A DNA stretch of 64,000 nucleotides from positions 62,001-126,000 of the forward strand of contig JAFZKN010000012.1 in the NCBI GenBank assembly GCA_017553635.1, written 5' to 3'. Below, one piece after another: positions 16,802 through 25,583 of the stretch. The position numbers and the translations under genes are program-made. The DNA comes from Treponema sp. (GTDB taxonomy: Bacteria > Spirochaetota > Spirochaetia > Treponematales > Treponemataceae). Numbering within the stretch: position 1 is the stretch's first letter; each line of letters starts with the position of its first letter. Under the pieces are notes generated by a model, which saw only the letters and a list, made by a program, of their open reading frames with translations, had not been told where the DNA came from and made no database searches.

Positions 16802-17401
16802 ATGAAGATTTACTTTCATCTTAACATCGAAGGCTTTTCTAACTGCTACGTAATCGTAAATGAGCTCACTTCTGAAGCAATTATCGTTGACCCAGGAATC
16901 ATTACACCGCAGATTATCGAGAATATCGAAAAGGGCGGTTTTACACTTGCAGGTGTTCTTGTTACACATAATCACGGAAGTCATGTCCATGGACTTCAGA
17001 CATTAAGAAAGATTTATACACCGCAGATTTTTGCAGCCGACTGGGAAGTAGCCGGCAACGAGACCTATGTTTTAAAAGATGAAGGAATTATTCAGATTGC
17101 CGGATTAACTGTGGGCTATATGTCTGTTCCAGGACACACACCAGACTCCATGGTTTACAAAATCGGGAATGTCCTTTTTACAGGAGATGTAATTTCTGCA
17201 GGGAAAATCGGCTCATCAAACAATAAATTTTCAGAACAGGCACTCATTAAAAACATAAACGAGAAAATTCTTTCACAGCAGGAAGAAACTATTTTAATGC
17301 CAGGCCACGGACCTCCAACAACAGTTGCAGCAGAAAAAATGTTCAACCTGGCTATCAACCCGAAAGAAACAGGTATACGTGAAAAGCTCGGACTCATTTA
17401 A
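16802..17401 (+). CDS. MBL-fold metallo-hydrolase, glyoxalase II-like, with altered metal motif
   Basis: 199 residues, the size of small glyoxalase II-like hydrolases. The order of motifs is VTHNHGSHVHG (about 60), VPGHTPDSM (about 110), LFTGDVI (about 122) and MPGHGPPTT (about 167). The canonical HxHxDH motif reads HNHGSH, so the Asp that binds the second metal is Ser. The enzyme may be mono-metallic or have changed chemistry. SD GAGGT lies just before ATG 16802, translationally close to the pentapeptide gene. The substrate is unknown. Confidence 0.85.
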   Translation: MKIYFHLNIEGFSNCYVIVNELTSEAIIVDPGIITPQIIENIEKGGFTLAGVLVTHNHGSHVHGLQTLRKIYTPQIFAADWEVAGNETYVLKDEGIIQIAGLTVGYMSVPGHTPDSMVYKIGNVLFTGDVISAGKIGSSNNKFSEQALIKNINEKILSQQEETILMPGHGPPTTVAAEKMFNLAINPKETGIREKLGLI

Positions 17402-17885
17402 TATTCCTGTAATTGTTTTTCATCCGAATACTCTTCAGGAATTAACACTCTTAAGAAATTCTCTTTTGCAGGAAAAATATAAAGACTTTTTTCCACTCTA
17501 CCCTTTATACGGATTTTTTTCATCTGAAAATTTTTCAGTCAACTTAAAATCTGATTTTAGAAAATTAAATAAGGCATCTATTGAATTTATTTTTGAAAAA
17601 AAAGGTATACTTTATTTTGCAGGGAAAAATACAACCGGTCTAACTCAAACCGGTTTTAAGGAATTTTTTTTTATAATTCCTGCTGCAATAAATAAAAAAA
17701 CAGACGACAAAAAACTGTCATCTGTTTTTTTAAATTCGATAAAAACTGTTTCAAAGTTTAACTTAAAGCCGCTTATAAAACTCGATAATGCACTCACTTA
17801 CAAATCCTTTCAGATTGCAGATTGTACGGTATTAAACAACGACTTTTCATTAAGCGAAAGTTTCTGGGTAAAGGTTAATTCATAA
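17379..17885 (+). CDS. Hypothetical protein
   Basis: 168 residues from GTG 17379, which has SD AGGT at a 5-nt distance and overlaps the MBL gene by 23 bp. ATG 17325 would give a longer overlap and an unrelated-looking N-terminus. No signal peptide, transmembrane helix or known motif is seen. The protein is Lys/Phe/Leu-rich with short strand-helix alternation. Its 3' end overlaps the convergent ilvH by 11 bp. The coupling suggests work with the MBL enzyme, but this is only context. Confidence 0.65.
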   Translation: MKSSDSFNIPVIVFHPNTLQELTLLRNSLLQEKYKDFFPLYPLYGFFSSENFSVNLKSDFRKLNKASIEFIFEKKGILYFAGKNTTGLTQTGFKEFFFIIPAAINKKTDDKKLSSVFLNSIKTVSKFNLKPLIKLDNALTYKSFQIADCTVLNNDFSLSESFWVKVNS

Positions 17886-18366
17886 CCTCTTCGCCACGAC
17901 CCATTGCCGTAAGACCTGTCTTTACAAACTCAAGAATTCCAAACGGTTCAAGAAGTCTGATGAGGCTTTCGATTTTATCTTCACTACCCGTTGCTTCTAC
18001 AATCACAGAAGTAAGTCCCACATCAACGATATGTGCCCTGAAGATGTTGCAAGTTTCGATAATTACGGCACGTGATTCGCCTGAAGCCTTTACCTTGATG
18101 AGAGCAGTTTCCCTTTCGCATGTATTTTTGCTGTCACAGTGAACGATAGAAATAACTTCGACTAATTTTGAAAGCTGTTTTTCAATCTGTTCAAGAATGT
18201 ATTCATCACCTTTTACGACAATAGTCATTCTTGACTGACCTGGATTGTTTGTTTCGCACACTGTAAGGCTGTCGATATTGTAACCGCGGCGGCTGAAAAG
18301 TCCAGACACACGGCTCAAAACACCTGCATGGTTTTCTACTAAAACAGACAATACGTATTTTTCCAT
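17875..18366 (-). CDS. ilvH: Acetolactate synthase small (regulatory) subunit
   Basis: 163 residues. The N-terminal ACT domain (YVLSVLVENHAGVLSRVSGLFSRRGYNIDSLTV) and the C-terminal ALS_ss_C domain are complete. It makes the large subunit active and sensitive to valine. The large subunit gene is not adjacent. It lies 42 bp after thrA with SD GTGGAG, so it is probably co-transcribed, joining Thr/Met and branched-chain synthesis in one unit. Confidence 0.92.
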   Translation of the reverse strand: MEKYVLSVLVENHAGVLSRVSGLFSRRGYNIDSLTVCETNNPGQSRMTIVVKGDEYILEQIEKQLSKLVEVISIVHCDSKNTCERETALIKVKASGESRAVIIETCNIFRAHIVDVGLTSVIVEATGSEDKIESLIRLLEPFGILEFVKTGLTAMGRGEEVMN

Positions 18367-18408
18367 AATTTTTCTCCACTTATAATTACGGGGAATTACC
18401 CCCGCATA

Positions 18409-20910
18409 TTATCTTTCCATATTAAAACTTACAGTTCTTAAAATGTCTCCGAATACTCCGGCTGCAGTAACACCAGCTCCGGCTCCATAACCCCTTACAG
18501 TAAGCGGAATCGGCTGATAGCGTTCTGTGTAGAATACAAAAGCGTTTTCACCGCCCTTTACGCTGTAAAGAGGATCAGTTACTGGAACTTCCATCATTCC
18601 GACACTGGCCTTTCCGTTTTTAATTGTAGCACCCATTCTTAAAACCATGTTCTTTTTCTTTAACTCTTCCATTTTCTTTTCGAAGTAGTCATCTACTTTA
18701 GAAAGGTTTGCCATAAATTCGTCTACAGTTCCCGTTGCATCAAATGTTTTAGGGAAAACCGGAATTAACTCAATGTCCGTAAGCTCTATGTCATATCCGG
18801 ATTCACGCGCAATAATCAAAGCCTTTCTTGCAACGTCCTTTCCTTCAAGGTCGTCGCGGGGATCAGGTTCTGTATAGCGCAGTTCCTTTGCTTCCTTTAC
18901 AGCCTGACTGAATTTAACGCCTTCGTCAAGTTTACCAAAGATATAAGAAAGACTTCCAGACATGATTCCGTTAAAGCTTTCAAGCTTATCACCAGACTTG
19001 TAAAGATTCTGAAGAGTATCAATAATAGGAAGCCCTGCTCCAACGTTTGTTTCGTAAAGGAAACGGCGGTGCATTTTATTTGCAGTGCGTCTTAACTCAT
19101 GATAGAAATTAATGTCCATTGAGTTTGCCCTTTTGTTTGGAGTTGCAATACTCATTCCGGCATTAATGATGTCAAGATAACGCTCCGGTAAATCATAGCT
19201 TGCAGTACAGTCAACAAATACCGGATTAAGAGGCTTTTTCTCTTTTACAAACTTTATGATGTCATCAACATTCTGCGGACCAAAAGCAAACTGAGGCTTT
19301 TTCATCTGTTCACGCCAGTTACTTAAATCGATTCCGTCTTCGTTTAAAATCATTCCATCGATTGTAGTAATTGCAAGAACCTTTATGTCAACGTTTTCCT
19401 TTAAGAGCTTGTCATGCTGCTCGTGAATCTGGTCAATCATCGTTCCGCCGATTGTACCTGCACCAAATGCAAATACTTCGATTGACTGAGCTGTTTTGAA
19501 AAAGAATCTGTGAACAGCTTTTACAGCAGTGTCTGCATATTCGCCGCTTATTACAGCAGAGATACAGCGTTCACTTGAACCCTGTGCAATTGCAAGAATG
19601 TTTATATCCTGACTTGAAAGTGCATTCATAAATTTAGAAGCAATTCCACGGTTAGAAATCATTCCGTCACCTACAACAGAAATGATTGCACAGTCTTTTC
19701 TTACATCAATTTCATCGATGAGTTTTTCGCGTATTTCAAGCTCAAACTTTTTCTCGAGTGAATCAACAACCTTAGATGCTTCATCATCACGGACACAGAA
19801 TGAAATTGTATATTCAGAAGATGACTGAGTAATAAGAAGAATGGAAGTTCCGGAAGCACTTACGGCAGAGAAAATTTTACTTGCCATTCCTGTTCTTCCT
19901 CTCATGAGTGAACCGCCTACAGAAACCATGCTTACATGCTTTAAAGATGAAATTCCGCAGATGCTTGATTTTTTTCTTGATTCAAATGGTCCCTGAGAAA
20001 TTCTTGTTCCGCGTGCAGAAGGATTGTGAGAGTTTAAACTCCATGCTTCTATTCCTTTTGCCTGGAGAGGAGCAATAGTTTTTGGATGAAGAACTTTTGA
20101 ACCGAAGAAAGAAAGTTCCATTGCTTCTTCGTATGACATGTCGTCAACTAAGATTGCATCTTTTACAACGCGAGGGTCTGCAGTAAACACACCGTCTACA
20201 TCTGTCCAGAACTCTACACGTTTAACACGAAGGGAAGCACCGATAATGGCAGCGCTAAAATCAGAACCGTTTCGTCCGAGTAAACCCATAACAGGTTTTG
20301 CGCCCATTCCCTCTTTCCATGTGCATATAAATCCAGGAAACAGAAGAATGCGTGTCTGTGTTGGACTTGCACCATCACGGAACGGAGCACATGCTTCGTT
20401 GCAAAGTGCATAGTCTGCTTCACCTTCTTTCTGATTTCCCTGAGTAAATACAAATTTTCTTGAATCAAGTAAAATTACGCTCTGTTTTTTTGCAATTAAA
20501 ACTGCTTCCATAATCGGAGCGCTTAAAAGCTCGCCCATGCCCATTATACGGCAGTAAACTGTATCAGGACATTCTCCAAATGAAACACAGCCTGCAAGAA
20601 GTTTTTCAAGTTCAACAAAATTATCTTCAAGAGATGCCATTACCTTTTCTGAATCAAATCCAGGAAGCTTTGACTGAAGCTCATTGCAGATTTCCTTGTG
20701 AGTGTTTCTGATGTCGGTTACATAATTTGTACCTGAGATTCCTGCTACCGTTGCTTCGATAGCAGACTGAAGTGTATTAGAAACGCCTGCTGCAGCGCTT
20801 ACAACAACACTAAGACGGTCTTCTTTTGCACGATTTAAAATAATATCGGCAGAAGCCAGAATGCGGCGGGCATTAGCCATTGACGTGCCGCCAAATTTAA
20901 GAGTAATCAT
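18409..20910 (-). CDS. thrA: Bifunctional aspartokinase / homoserine dehydrogenase
   Basis: 833 residues from ATG 20910 (MITLKFGGTSMANARRI). The aspartokinase domain is at 1-290 (KFGGTS, GRNGSDFSAAIIGASL), tandem ACT domains at about 310-460, and homoserine dehydrogenase at about 465-833 (VFAFGAGTIGGTMIDQI dinucleotide fold; TNVGAGLPIIDTLQ; DDLEGKDVARKALIIARE). It commits aspartate to threonine and methionine, and the ACT domains allow feedback by an amino acid. An upstream in-frame TTG at 20928 is rejected because SD AAGGTGG fits ATG 20910. A leader of about 90 nt with possible pseudoknot precedes it. Confidence 0.94.
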   Translation of the reverse strand: MITLKFGGTSMANARRILASADIILNRAKEDRLSVVVSAAAGVSNTLQSAIEATVAGISGTNYVTDIRNTHKEICNELQSKLPGFDSEKVMASLEDNFVELEKLLAGCVSFGECPDTVYCRIMGMGELLSAPIMEAVLIAKKQSVILLDSRKFVFTQGNQKEGEADYALCNEACAPFRDGASPTQTRILLFPGFICTWKEGMGAKPVMGLLGRNGSDFSAAIIGASLRVKRVEFWTDVDGVFTADPRVVKDAILVDDMSYEEAMELSFFGSKVLHPKTIAPLQAKGIEAWSLNSHNPSARGTRISQGPFESRKKSSICGISSLKHVSMVSVGGSLMRGRTGMASKIFSAVSASGTSILLITQSSSEYTISFCVRDDEASKVVDSLEKKFELEIREKLIDEIDVRKDCAIISVVGDGMISNRGIASKFMNALSSQDINILAIAQGSSERCISAVISGEYADTAVKAVHRFFFKTAQSIEVFAFGAGTIGGTMIDQIHEQHDKLLKENVDIKVLAITTIDGMILNEDGIDLSNWREQMKKPQFAFGPQNVDDIIKFVKEKKPLNPVFVDCTASYDLPERYLDIINAGMSIATPNKRANSMDINFYHELRRTANKMHRRFLYETNVGAGLPIIDTLQNLYKSGDKLESFNGIMSGSLSYIFGKLDEGVKFSQAVKEAKELRYTEPDPRDDLEGKDVARKALIIARESGYDIELTDIELIPVFPKTFDATGTVDEFMANLSKVDDYFEKKMEELKKKNMVLRMGATIKNGKASVGMMEVPVTDPLYSVKGGENAFVFYTERYQPIPLTVRGYGAGAGVTAAGVFGDILRTVSFNMER

Positions 20911-20990
20911 AAAATACCACCTTGCCAAATACCAAAATTTCCCCGGATAACCGGGAGAGCACCTTAAATCGGGTTGATATTCAGCGCTAG
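20911..20990 (-). promoter_or_regulatory. Structured leader of thrA-ilvH, candidate riboswitch or attenuator
   Basis: Three elements are visible on the minus strand. (1) Stem AGCGCT/GGTGCT at 20988-20983 and 20963-20958, with two G-U pairs. (2) Hairpin TCCCGG-TTAT-CCGGGG at 20956-20941. (3) The loop of stem 1 holds AATATCAA (20981-20974), complementary over 8 bp (one G-U) to TTGGTATT (20935-20928), which forms a pseudoknot. A second TGGTATT (20919-20913) lies between SD and ATG and can compete for the same loop. This suggests translational control; no known riboswitch class is assigned. Confidence 0.45.
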
Positions 20991-21005
20991 TAAAATTATT
21001 ATTAT

Positions 21006-21034
21006 ATTATAGAACATTACTATAAATTTGACAA
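21006..21034 (-). promoter_or_regulatory. thrA promoter
   Basis: Minus strand: TTGTCA (21034-21029), 17-bp spacer, perfect TATAAT (21011-21006). The predicted start near 21000 gives a leader of about 90 nt. Confidence 0.7.
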
Positions 21035-21141
21035 TTACAAATTCAGATTTTTTTTAATATGTGTCCGAATACCTATTGACAACAGTTAGCATTATGTTAT
21101 ATAAAATATGCTCTTTTTCACCAAAAAATCATAATTTCTAA

Positions 21142-21169
21142 TTGACTAAAAAACGTTAAACATTATAAT
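21142..21169 (+). promoter_or_regulatory. Promoter of the 21181 gene, near-leaderless
   Basis: TTGACT (21142-21147), 16-bp spacer, perfect TATAAT (21164-21169), 11 nt to ATG 21181. The predicted leader is only about 4 nt and lacks an SD. Confidence 0.7.
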
Positions 21170-21180
21170 TAAAATAAGAT

Positions 21181-22116
21181 ATGCAGGTACAGACTGAAGA
21201 AAAGTTCAAAGAATGTTGCCATCTTCTAAAAAAAGGTGAATTTTTACAGGCAGACGAAATGCTTAACGAAATTCTCGTAAATGCACTCGATGACGAACGG
21301 ATTCAGTTTGCAACGAACTGTTCTTCCTACTGGACAAATGTTCTGCGCCAGATGCTGGATGTTACTGACAGCTATGAACGCGGAGAAATTTTCATCCATG
21401 AATGGGAACAGTTTCTGTCGTTTACAGAAAAACAGAAGTACAAAGCAGATGAAAACGTGGTTTACTGCTATAAATCCGGGGTTTTTTCGCTCGCTCTTGA
21501 CAGTTATTCGAAGCTCCTTGATGTACAAGATTTTGAACAGCGTGCTGAAATCTGCAGAAAAGTCGGCCTGTGCTATAAAAAGTTAGGTGAATATGTTACG
21601 GCAAAGAACTGCCTTTCAGAATCTAACAAATTAAAGCCAGGTGTTTCTTCTGTTATTGCTGAACTTGCAGACTGCTATGCTCTTTGCGGTGAGGACCGTG
21701 AGGCAAAAGTACTTTTTAGGGAAGCTTTTTTCGTAGACGCAGTAAAAATTAACCTGTGCTACCTGGATTCAGAATTAATCTGGTGTCTTATACGGAAAAT
21801 AGAAGAAAAAGGTTACACCGGAGCTGTTTTACAATCATGGATTCCGGTTTACGGCCATCTTTTTGCAATTTTTACTGTAAAAAGACAGCTTAGACCCCAG
21901 GAAGTTTCCAGATTAAAGCAGGAGATTTACGCAGCAGAAAATGAAATGAAAGATCCGATGTGTAATTCGGAGCTTCTGACGCCAAGACTGTGCAATCTCT
22001 ACTTCTGGCTCATTGATCATTATGCAATGAACAACGAAGATAATTCCAGAATCAAAGAGATTCTGATGAGAATAAAGATTTTGGATCCTGTTATTTATTC
22101 AATGTATATAAAATAA
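21181..22116 (+). CDS. TPR-like hypothetical protein upstream of greA
   Basis: 311 residues without signal peptide or membrane helix. The middle (about 95-190) has helical repeats resembling tetratricopeptides (AEICRKVGLCYKKLGEYVTAKNCLSESNKLKPG, then VIAELADCYALCGEDREAKVLFREAF), so it is likely a cytoplasmic protein-protein adaptor. The ends are not recognised. It is 68 bp upstream of greA on the same strand, suggesting a shared transcript and perhaps a role around RNA polymerase, which is inference from position only. ATG 21181 has no SD and a very close -10. Confidence 0.75.
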   Translation: MQVQTEEKFKECCHLLKKGEFLQADEMLNEILVNALDDERIQFATNCSSYWTNVLRQMLDVTDSYERGEIFIHEWEQFLSFTEKQKYKADENVVYCYKSGVFSLALDSYSKLLDVQDFEQRAEICRKVGLCYKKLGEYVTAKNCLSESNKLKPGVSSVIAELADCYALCGEDREAKVLFREAFFVDAVKINLCYLDSELIWCLIRKIEEKGYTGAVLQSWIPVYGHLFAIFTVKRQLRPQEVSRLKQEIYAAENEMKDPMCNSELLTPRLCNLYFWLIDHYAMNNEDNSRIKEILMRIKILDPVIYSMYIK

Positions 22117-22184
22117 CAGGTAACGAGTGAGTTTTAGGAACTATAAAACATTTTAGATTCCACGCATAAGAAGGAGTAAAATTT

Positions 22185-24893
22185 ATGTCTAAAGAACTTG
22201 TAACAACTGTTCAGGAAATGCTTAAAGAAGAAACATGGACCAGAGCAACAATAAGCAATTATACAAAGAATAACTTAACAGAGCTTACGACAATTATAGA
22301 AAAAGCCCGTGAAGAACAGTGTACTGATGAAATCAAAGCATTGTGCGATGAACATCTGTCTCACTCAAAAGACAGCATCATAGCTTTATACATATCAGGG
22401 ATTCTTTCTGTGCGCGATGGAACTCTTGATAACTCAAACCTCACTACTCTCGTAGACATTTTCCAGAAAGCACATAAAGAACCAATAGTAATTTATCTTT
22501 GTGAAACAGTTCTCGACGAAGATGAAAACAACAAGTTTGCATTGAGAACACTTGCAAAAGCATATCATGATGAAAACAACGACAAAGCATGGGAACTCTA
22601 CGAAAAAATAGTTAAGCTTGACTTTGAAGAAGCTGAACTTGCAAAAGCCCTTGCAGAGCATTACGAAAACATAGATCAGGAAACTTCAATCGAATTCTAT
22701 AAGAAAGCTCTTTTGCGCTACATCACACAGAAAAACATTGGACCTGTAAAAGAAATGTGGACAAAACTTGTTGCTGCAATTCCACAGGAAATAGATTTCT
22801 TCTTACTCGTTCAGCGTAAAATTGCAAAATCTATCAGCGAAGATAAATCTGCACTTCTGATGCAGGAACTTTATATCTGGTACAAAGATCACGGTGATGA
22901 AGGAAACTGCTGGGATACAGCAATAAGCATTTTAAAACTTATTCTTTCTATTGATCCAAAAGATCCTTGGGCAAGAAGAGAAATCGTCGACTGTTACAAA
23001 GGAAAATACAAAGACCACAGTCACCTCGACGAATACATTTCCTCTTCAAATCTTACACAAAACTTCCGCAATGTATTCGAAGCTATCAATGACTTTGAAA
23101 AACATATTGCGTTCGATGTTAAACACTTTGTATTCCACAGAACATGGGGTGTCGGTGTAATCAGAAAAGTAGAAAATGATAACCTCGAAATTTACTTTGG
23201 AAAGAAAAACGGTGCACACAGCATTTCATTAAAGATGGCTGTTACATCACTTACACCTTTAGCAGACGATCATATCTGGGTAAAGAAAGCTACAATGCCT
23301 AAAGAAAAACTTGTTAAAGAAGTTAAAGACGATATTCCTGGAACACTCAAGACTATCATCAGAAGCTTCAATAACAGCTGCGACTTTAAGCGCATTAAGG
23401 CAGAACTTGTTCCTTCTGTTCTCACTCCAGGTGAATGGACAAGCTGGAACTCAAAAGCTAAAAAGATTCTCGAAACAGATTCAACATTCGGTGTAAATCC
23501 TAATGACATTAACCAGTACAGTGTTCGTGATCACGAAATAAGTCAGGAAGAAAAATTTGCAAATGAATTTAAAGCACAGAAGCAGTTCTTTAACCGTGTA
23601 GATATCATCATGAAGTTTGTAAACAGTGATGAAACAGCAAAAGACAATGATCTTTTTGCAGATATGTACAGCTATTTTACAAGCTTCTTAAAGAAAATAA
23701 CAAAAGTTACAGATCAAGTACTTGCAGCCTACCTCGTTGTTCAGAATATAAGCGAAAAATTCCCTGAACTTGCATATCACTGTGATTACACATTTGCTCA
23801 GATTTACGATGACATCGAAGATCCATGCGAAATGTACAGATCATTAAAAGATACAAAAAATACATCTCTTAAAGAAGACTTCCTCGCAAAAATCAAGCTT
23901 CTTCCTAACTGGGCAGATCAGTTTATAATCCTCTTCCCTACAGTACTTCAGGAAAAGATGATTACAACTCTCGAAGATAAAGGTCACTCAGAAAAATTAA
24001 AAGTACTTGTTAAGAATGCATTTGAAAACGTAAAAGATTACAGAGAAGCAGTTCTTTATTTCTTCGAAAAGTGTCAGGACAAACAGTGGCTTAAAGACAG
24101 TGGCGTTTCTTATGAAAAACAGCTTATTGCCCTCTTAAACCTCATTGAACTTACATTCCTCGAAATAAACAACCACGTTAAGACAACAGAAAACAAAAAA
24201 ATCAACAAAGCTGCAACAGAACTTCTCTTTAAAAACGATACACTTGCTGAATACATGTTCTCTAAAGACGAAGATACTGTTACAAAAATGTACACTCTCG
24301 TTGATGACATCGCCGATATTGAACCTAACAAAAAAGCAGGTTTGCGTTCAAAGATTCTTGCAAAGTATCCGGATTACAAATTCCATACAACAGAAGAAAA
24401 GACAGTTACTCAGCACGGTATGCTCGTAACAGCTAAGAAACTTGAAGAAAAGAAAGCACTCGAAGAAGACATCCAGAAAGTTCAGATTCCTGCTAATGCA
24501 AAAGAAATTGCAGAAGCAAGAGATAAGGGTGACTTAAAGGAAAACGCAGAATATCATGCAGCAAAAGATCACCAGAACTACCTCAACAAGCAGCTTAGAA
24601 AACTTCAGGAAGAATTGAGCCGTGCAGTTGTATTTGATCCTACAACAGCAACAACATCTGTTATTTCATTTGCAACAACAGCAACTCTCTTGAATAAAGA
24701 TACAAATGCAAAAGAAGTTTATACAATCTTAGGACCATGGGAATCAGATCCAAGTAACAATGTAATTTCTTATATGTCACCATTCGGCGACATGCTTTTA
24801 AATCACAAAGCAGGCGAAGAATTTACATTCTCTATCAATGATCACCAGTACAACTACGTTGTAGATAAAATTGAACTTGCTAAGTTAGACTAA
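22185..24893 (+). CDS. greA: GreA-type transcript cleavage factor with long N-terminal extension
   Basis: 902 residues against about 158 for ordinary GreA. The C-terminal about 160 residues are GreA: a coiled coil with the acidic tip in ARDKGDLKENAEYHAAKD (Asp and Glu that stimulate cleavage of backtracked RNA) followed by the FKBP-like domain (LGPWESDP to KIELAKLD). The preceding 740 residues are mostly helical and TPR-like. Residues about 310-365 (FVFHRTWGVGVIRK ... ISLKMAVTSLTPL) resemble the CarD/TRCF RNA-polymerase-binding fold. Borrelia also has a GreA of about 900 residues, so the form is spirochaetal. SD AAGGAG precedes the ATG. Confidence 0.9.
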   Translation: MSKELVTTVQEMLKEETWTRATISNYTKNNLTELTTIIEKAREEQCTDEIKALCDEHLSHSKDSIIALYISGILSVRDGTLDNSNLTTLVDIFQKAHKEPIVIYLCETVLDEDENNKFALRTLAKAYHDENNDKAWELYEKIVKLDFEEAELAKALAEHYENIDQETSIEFYKKALLRYITQKNIGPVKEMWTKLVAAIPQEIDFFLLVQRKIAKSISEDKSALLMQELYIWYKDHGDEGNCWDTAISILKLILSIDPKDPWARREIVDCYKGKYKDHSHLDEYISSSNLTQNFRNVFEAINDFEKHIAFDVKHFVFHRTWGVGVIRKVENDNLEIYFGKKNGAHSISLKMAVTSLTPLADDHIWVKKATMPKEKLVKEVKDDIPGTLKTIIRSFNNSCDFKRIKAELVPSVLTPGEWTSWNSKAKKILETDSTFGVNPNDINQYSVRDHEISQEEKFANEFKAQKQFFNRVDIIMKFVNSDETAKDNDLFADMYSYFTSFLKKITKVTDQVLAAYLVVQNISEKFPELAYHCDYTFAQIYDDIEDPCEMYRSLKDTKNTSLKEDFLAKIKLLPNWADQFIILFPTVLQEKMITTLEDKGHSEKLKVLVKNAFENVKDYREAVLYFFEKCQDKQWLKDSGVSYEKQLIALLNLIELTFLEINNHVKTTENKKINKAATELLFKNDTLAEYMFSKDEDTVTKMYTLVDDIADIEPNKKAGLRSKILAKYPDYKFHTTEEKTVTQHGMLVTAKKLEEKKALEEDIQKVQIPANAKEIAEARDKGDLKENAEYHAAKDHQNYLNKQLRKLQEELSRAVVFDPTTATTSVISFATTATLLNKDTNAKEVYTILGPWESDPSNNVISYMSPFGDMLLNHKAGEEFTFSINDHQYNYVVDKIELAKLD

Positions 24894-24925
24894 ATCATTA
24901 TAAGAATAACAATAACTGACAGATA

Positions 24926-24977
24926 AAAGCGCCCGCTCAGAAATTGAAACTGCTTTCAAAAATCTGACGGGCGCTTT
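24926..24977. terminator. Terminator hairpin after greA
   Basis: Perfect 10-bp arms AAAGCGCCCG (24926-24935) and CGGGCGCTTT (24968-24977). An inner TTGAAA/TTTCAA pair makes a long stem. It is nearly symmetrical and can serve greA and the opposing lipoprotein gene. Confidence 0.8.
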
Positions 24978-25041
24978 ACATTTCATAGTGATGAATAAAC
25001 TCTCAAACCATGAAATTAATTTTTACAAAGCTTAAAATTGA

Positions 25042-25404
25042 TTAACGAATAGGAACAAGAATTAATTTTTCAAGATGAATTCTTACATTATGTTCCGGCA
25101 TGTTAAATACAACCGATCCACTGTCACCATTATCTGTAAATGTATATTCAGATGGATCCATGTGTTCACCATTTCCATACGGGTCATATAAATAACAAAC
25201 ATCTACCTGACCAGTATAATTGATAGTTACAACAAGGTCTTCTCCAACCTGTTCTGTATCAACTGTGTAATCAATTCCATCACTAGTTTCAACTATGAAA
25301 CCCCAGCTTCCAATTACTTCTGATGCATTTGAGCATCCAGTAAACATTCCGAGCATTGCTGCAAGCAAAACTCCCATTGCAATTTTGATAAAATTATTTT
25401 TCAT
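25042..25404 (-). CDS. Small lipoprotein
   Basis: 120 residues. The N-terminus has a lipoprotein signal with lipobox FTGC (Cys at about 24), so the product should be lipid-anchored. The mature part is acidic and ends in a strand pattern with VVFNMPEHNVRIHLE, resembling the F-x-MP-x-x-(N/D)-V-x-V motif seen in bacterial surface repeat domains. It is similar in plan to the neighbour at 25584 (MPACNITVRAYD), so the two are likely paralogues. SD AAGGAG lies before the ATG. A hairpin (GAACAGA/TCTGTTC, 25420-25442) lies just upstream of the SD. Function unknown. Confidence 0.75.
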   Translation of the reverse strand: MKNNFIKIAMGVLLAAMLGMFTGCSNASEVIGSWGFIVETSDGIDYTVDTEQVGEDLVVTINYTGQVDVCYLYDPYGNGEHMDPSEYTFTDNGDSGSVVFNMPEHNVRIHLEKLILVPIR

Positions 25405-25515
25405 ACACTACTCCTTTTAGAACAGATTTTTTTATTCTGTTCAACAATAAAAATAATTTAACTCATCTCTGCAATTATTATACGCACATTATTTTTATTT
25501 TGAAGTAGTTTTTTG

Positions 25516-25536
25516 AATAATAAGTTTTTTATTATT
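25516..25536. terminator. AT-only inverted repeat between the two lipoprotein genes
   Basis: AATAATAA (25516-25523) and TTATTATT (25529-25536) can form an 8-bp stem downstream of the 25584 gene. It is weak and not followed by a T-run on the minus strand. The rest of the 179-bp gap holds no other clear signal. Confidence 0.3.
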
Positions 25537-25583
25537 ACAGACTTATCTTTATCAGAATATTCTTAGAATTCTTTTACACAGAA

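Noticed and set aside
20941..20956. CCCGG hairpin in the thrA leader as a transcription terminator
   Set aside because: It is followed by GAAATTTT with only four T residues; kept as part of the leader structure.
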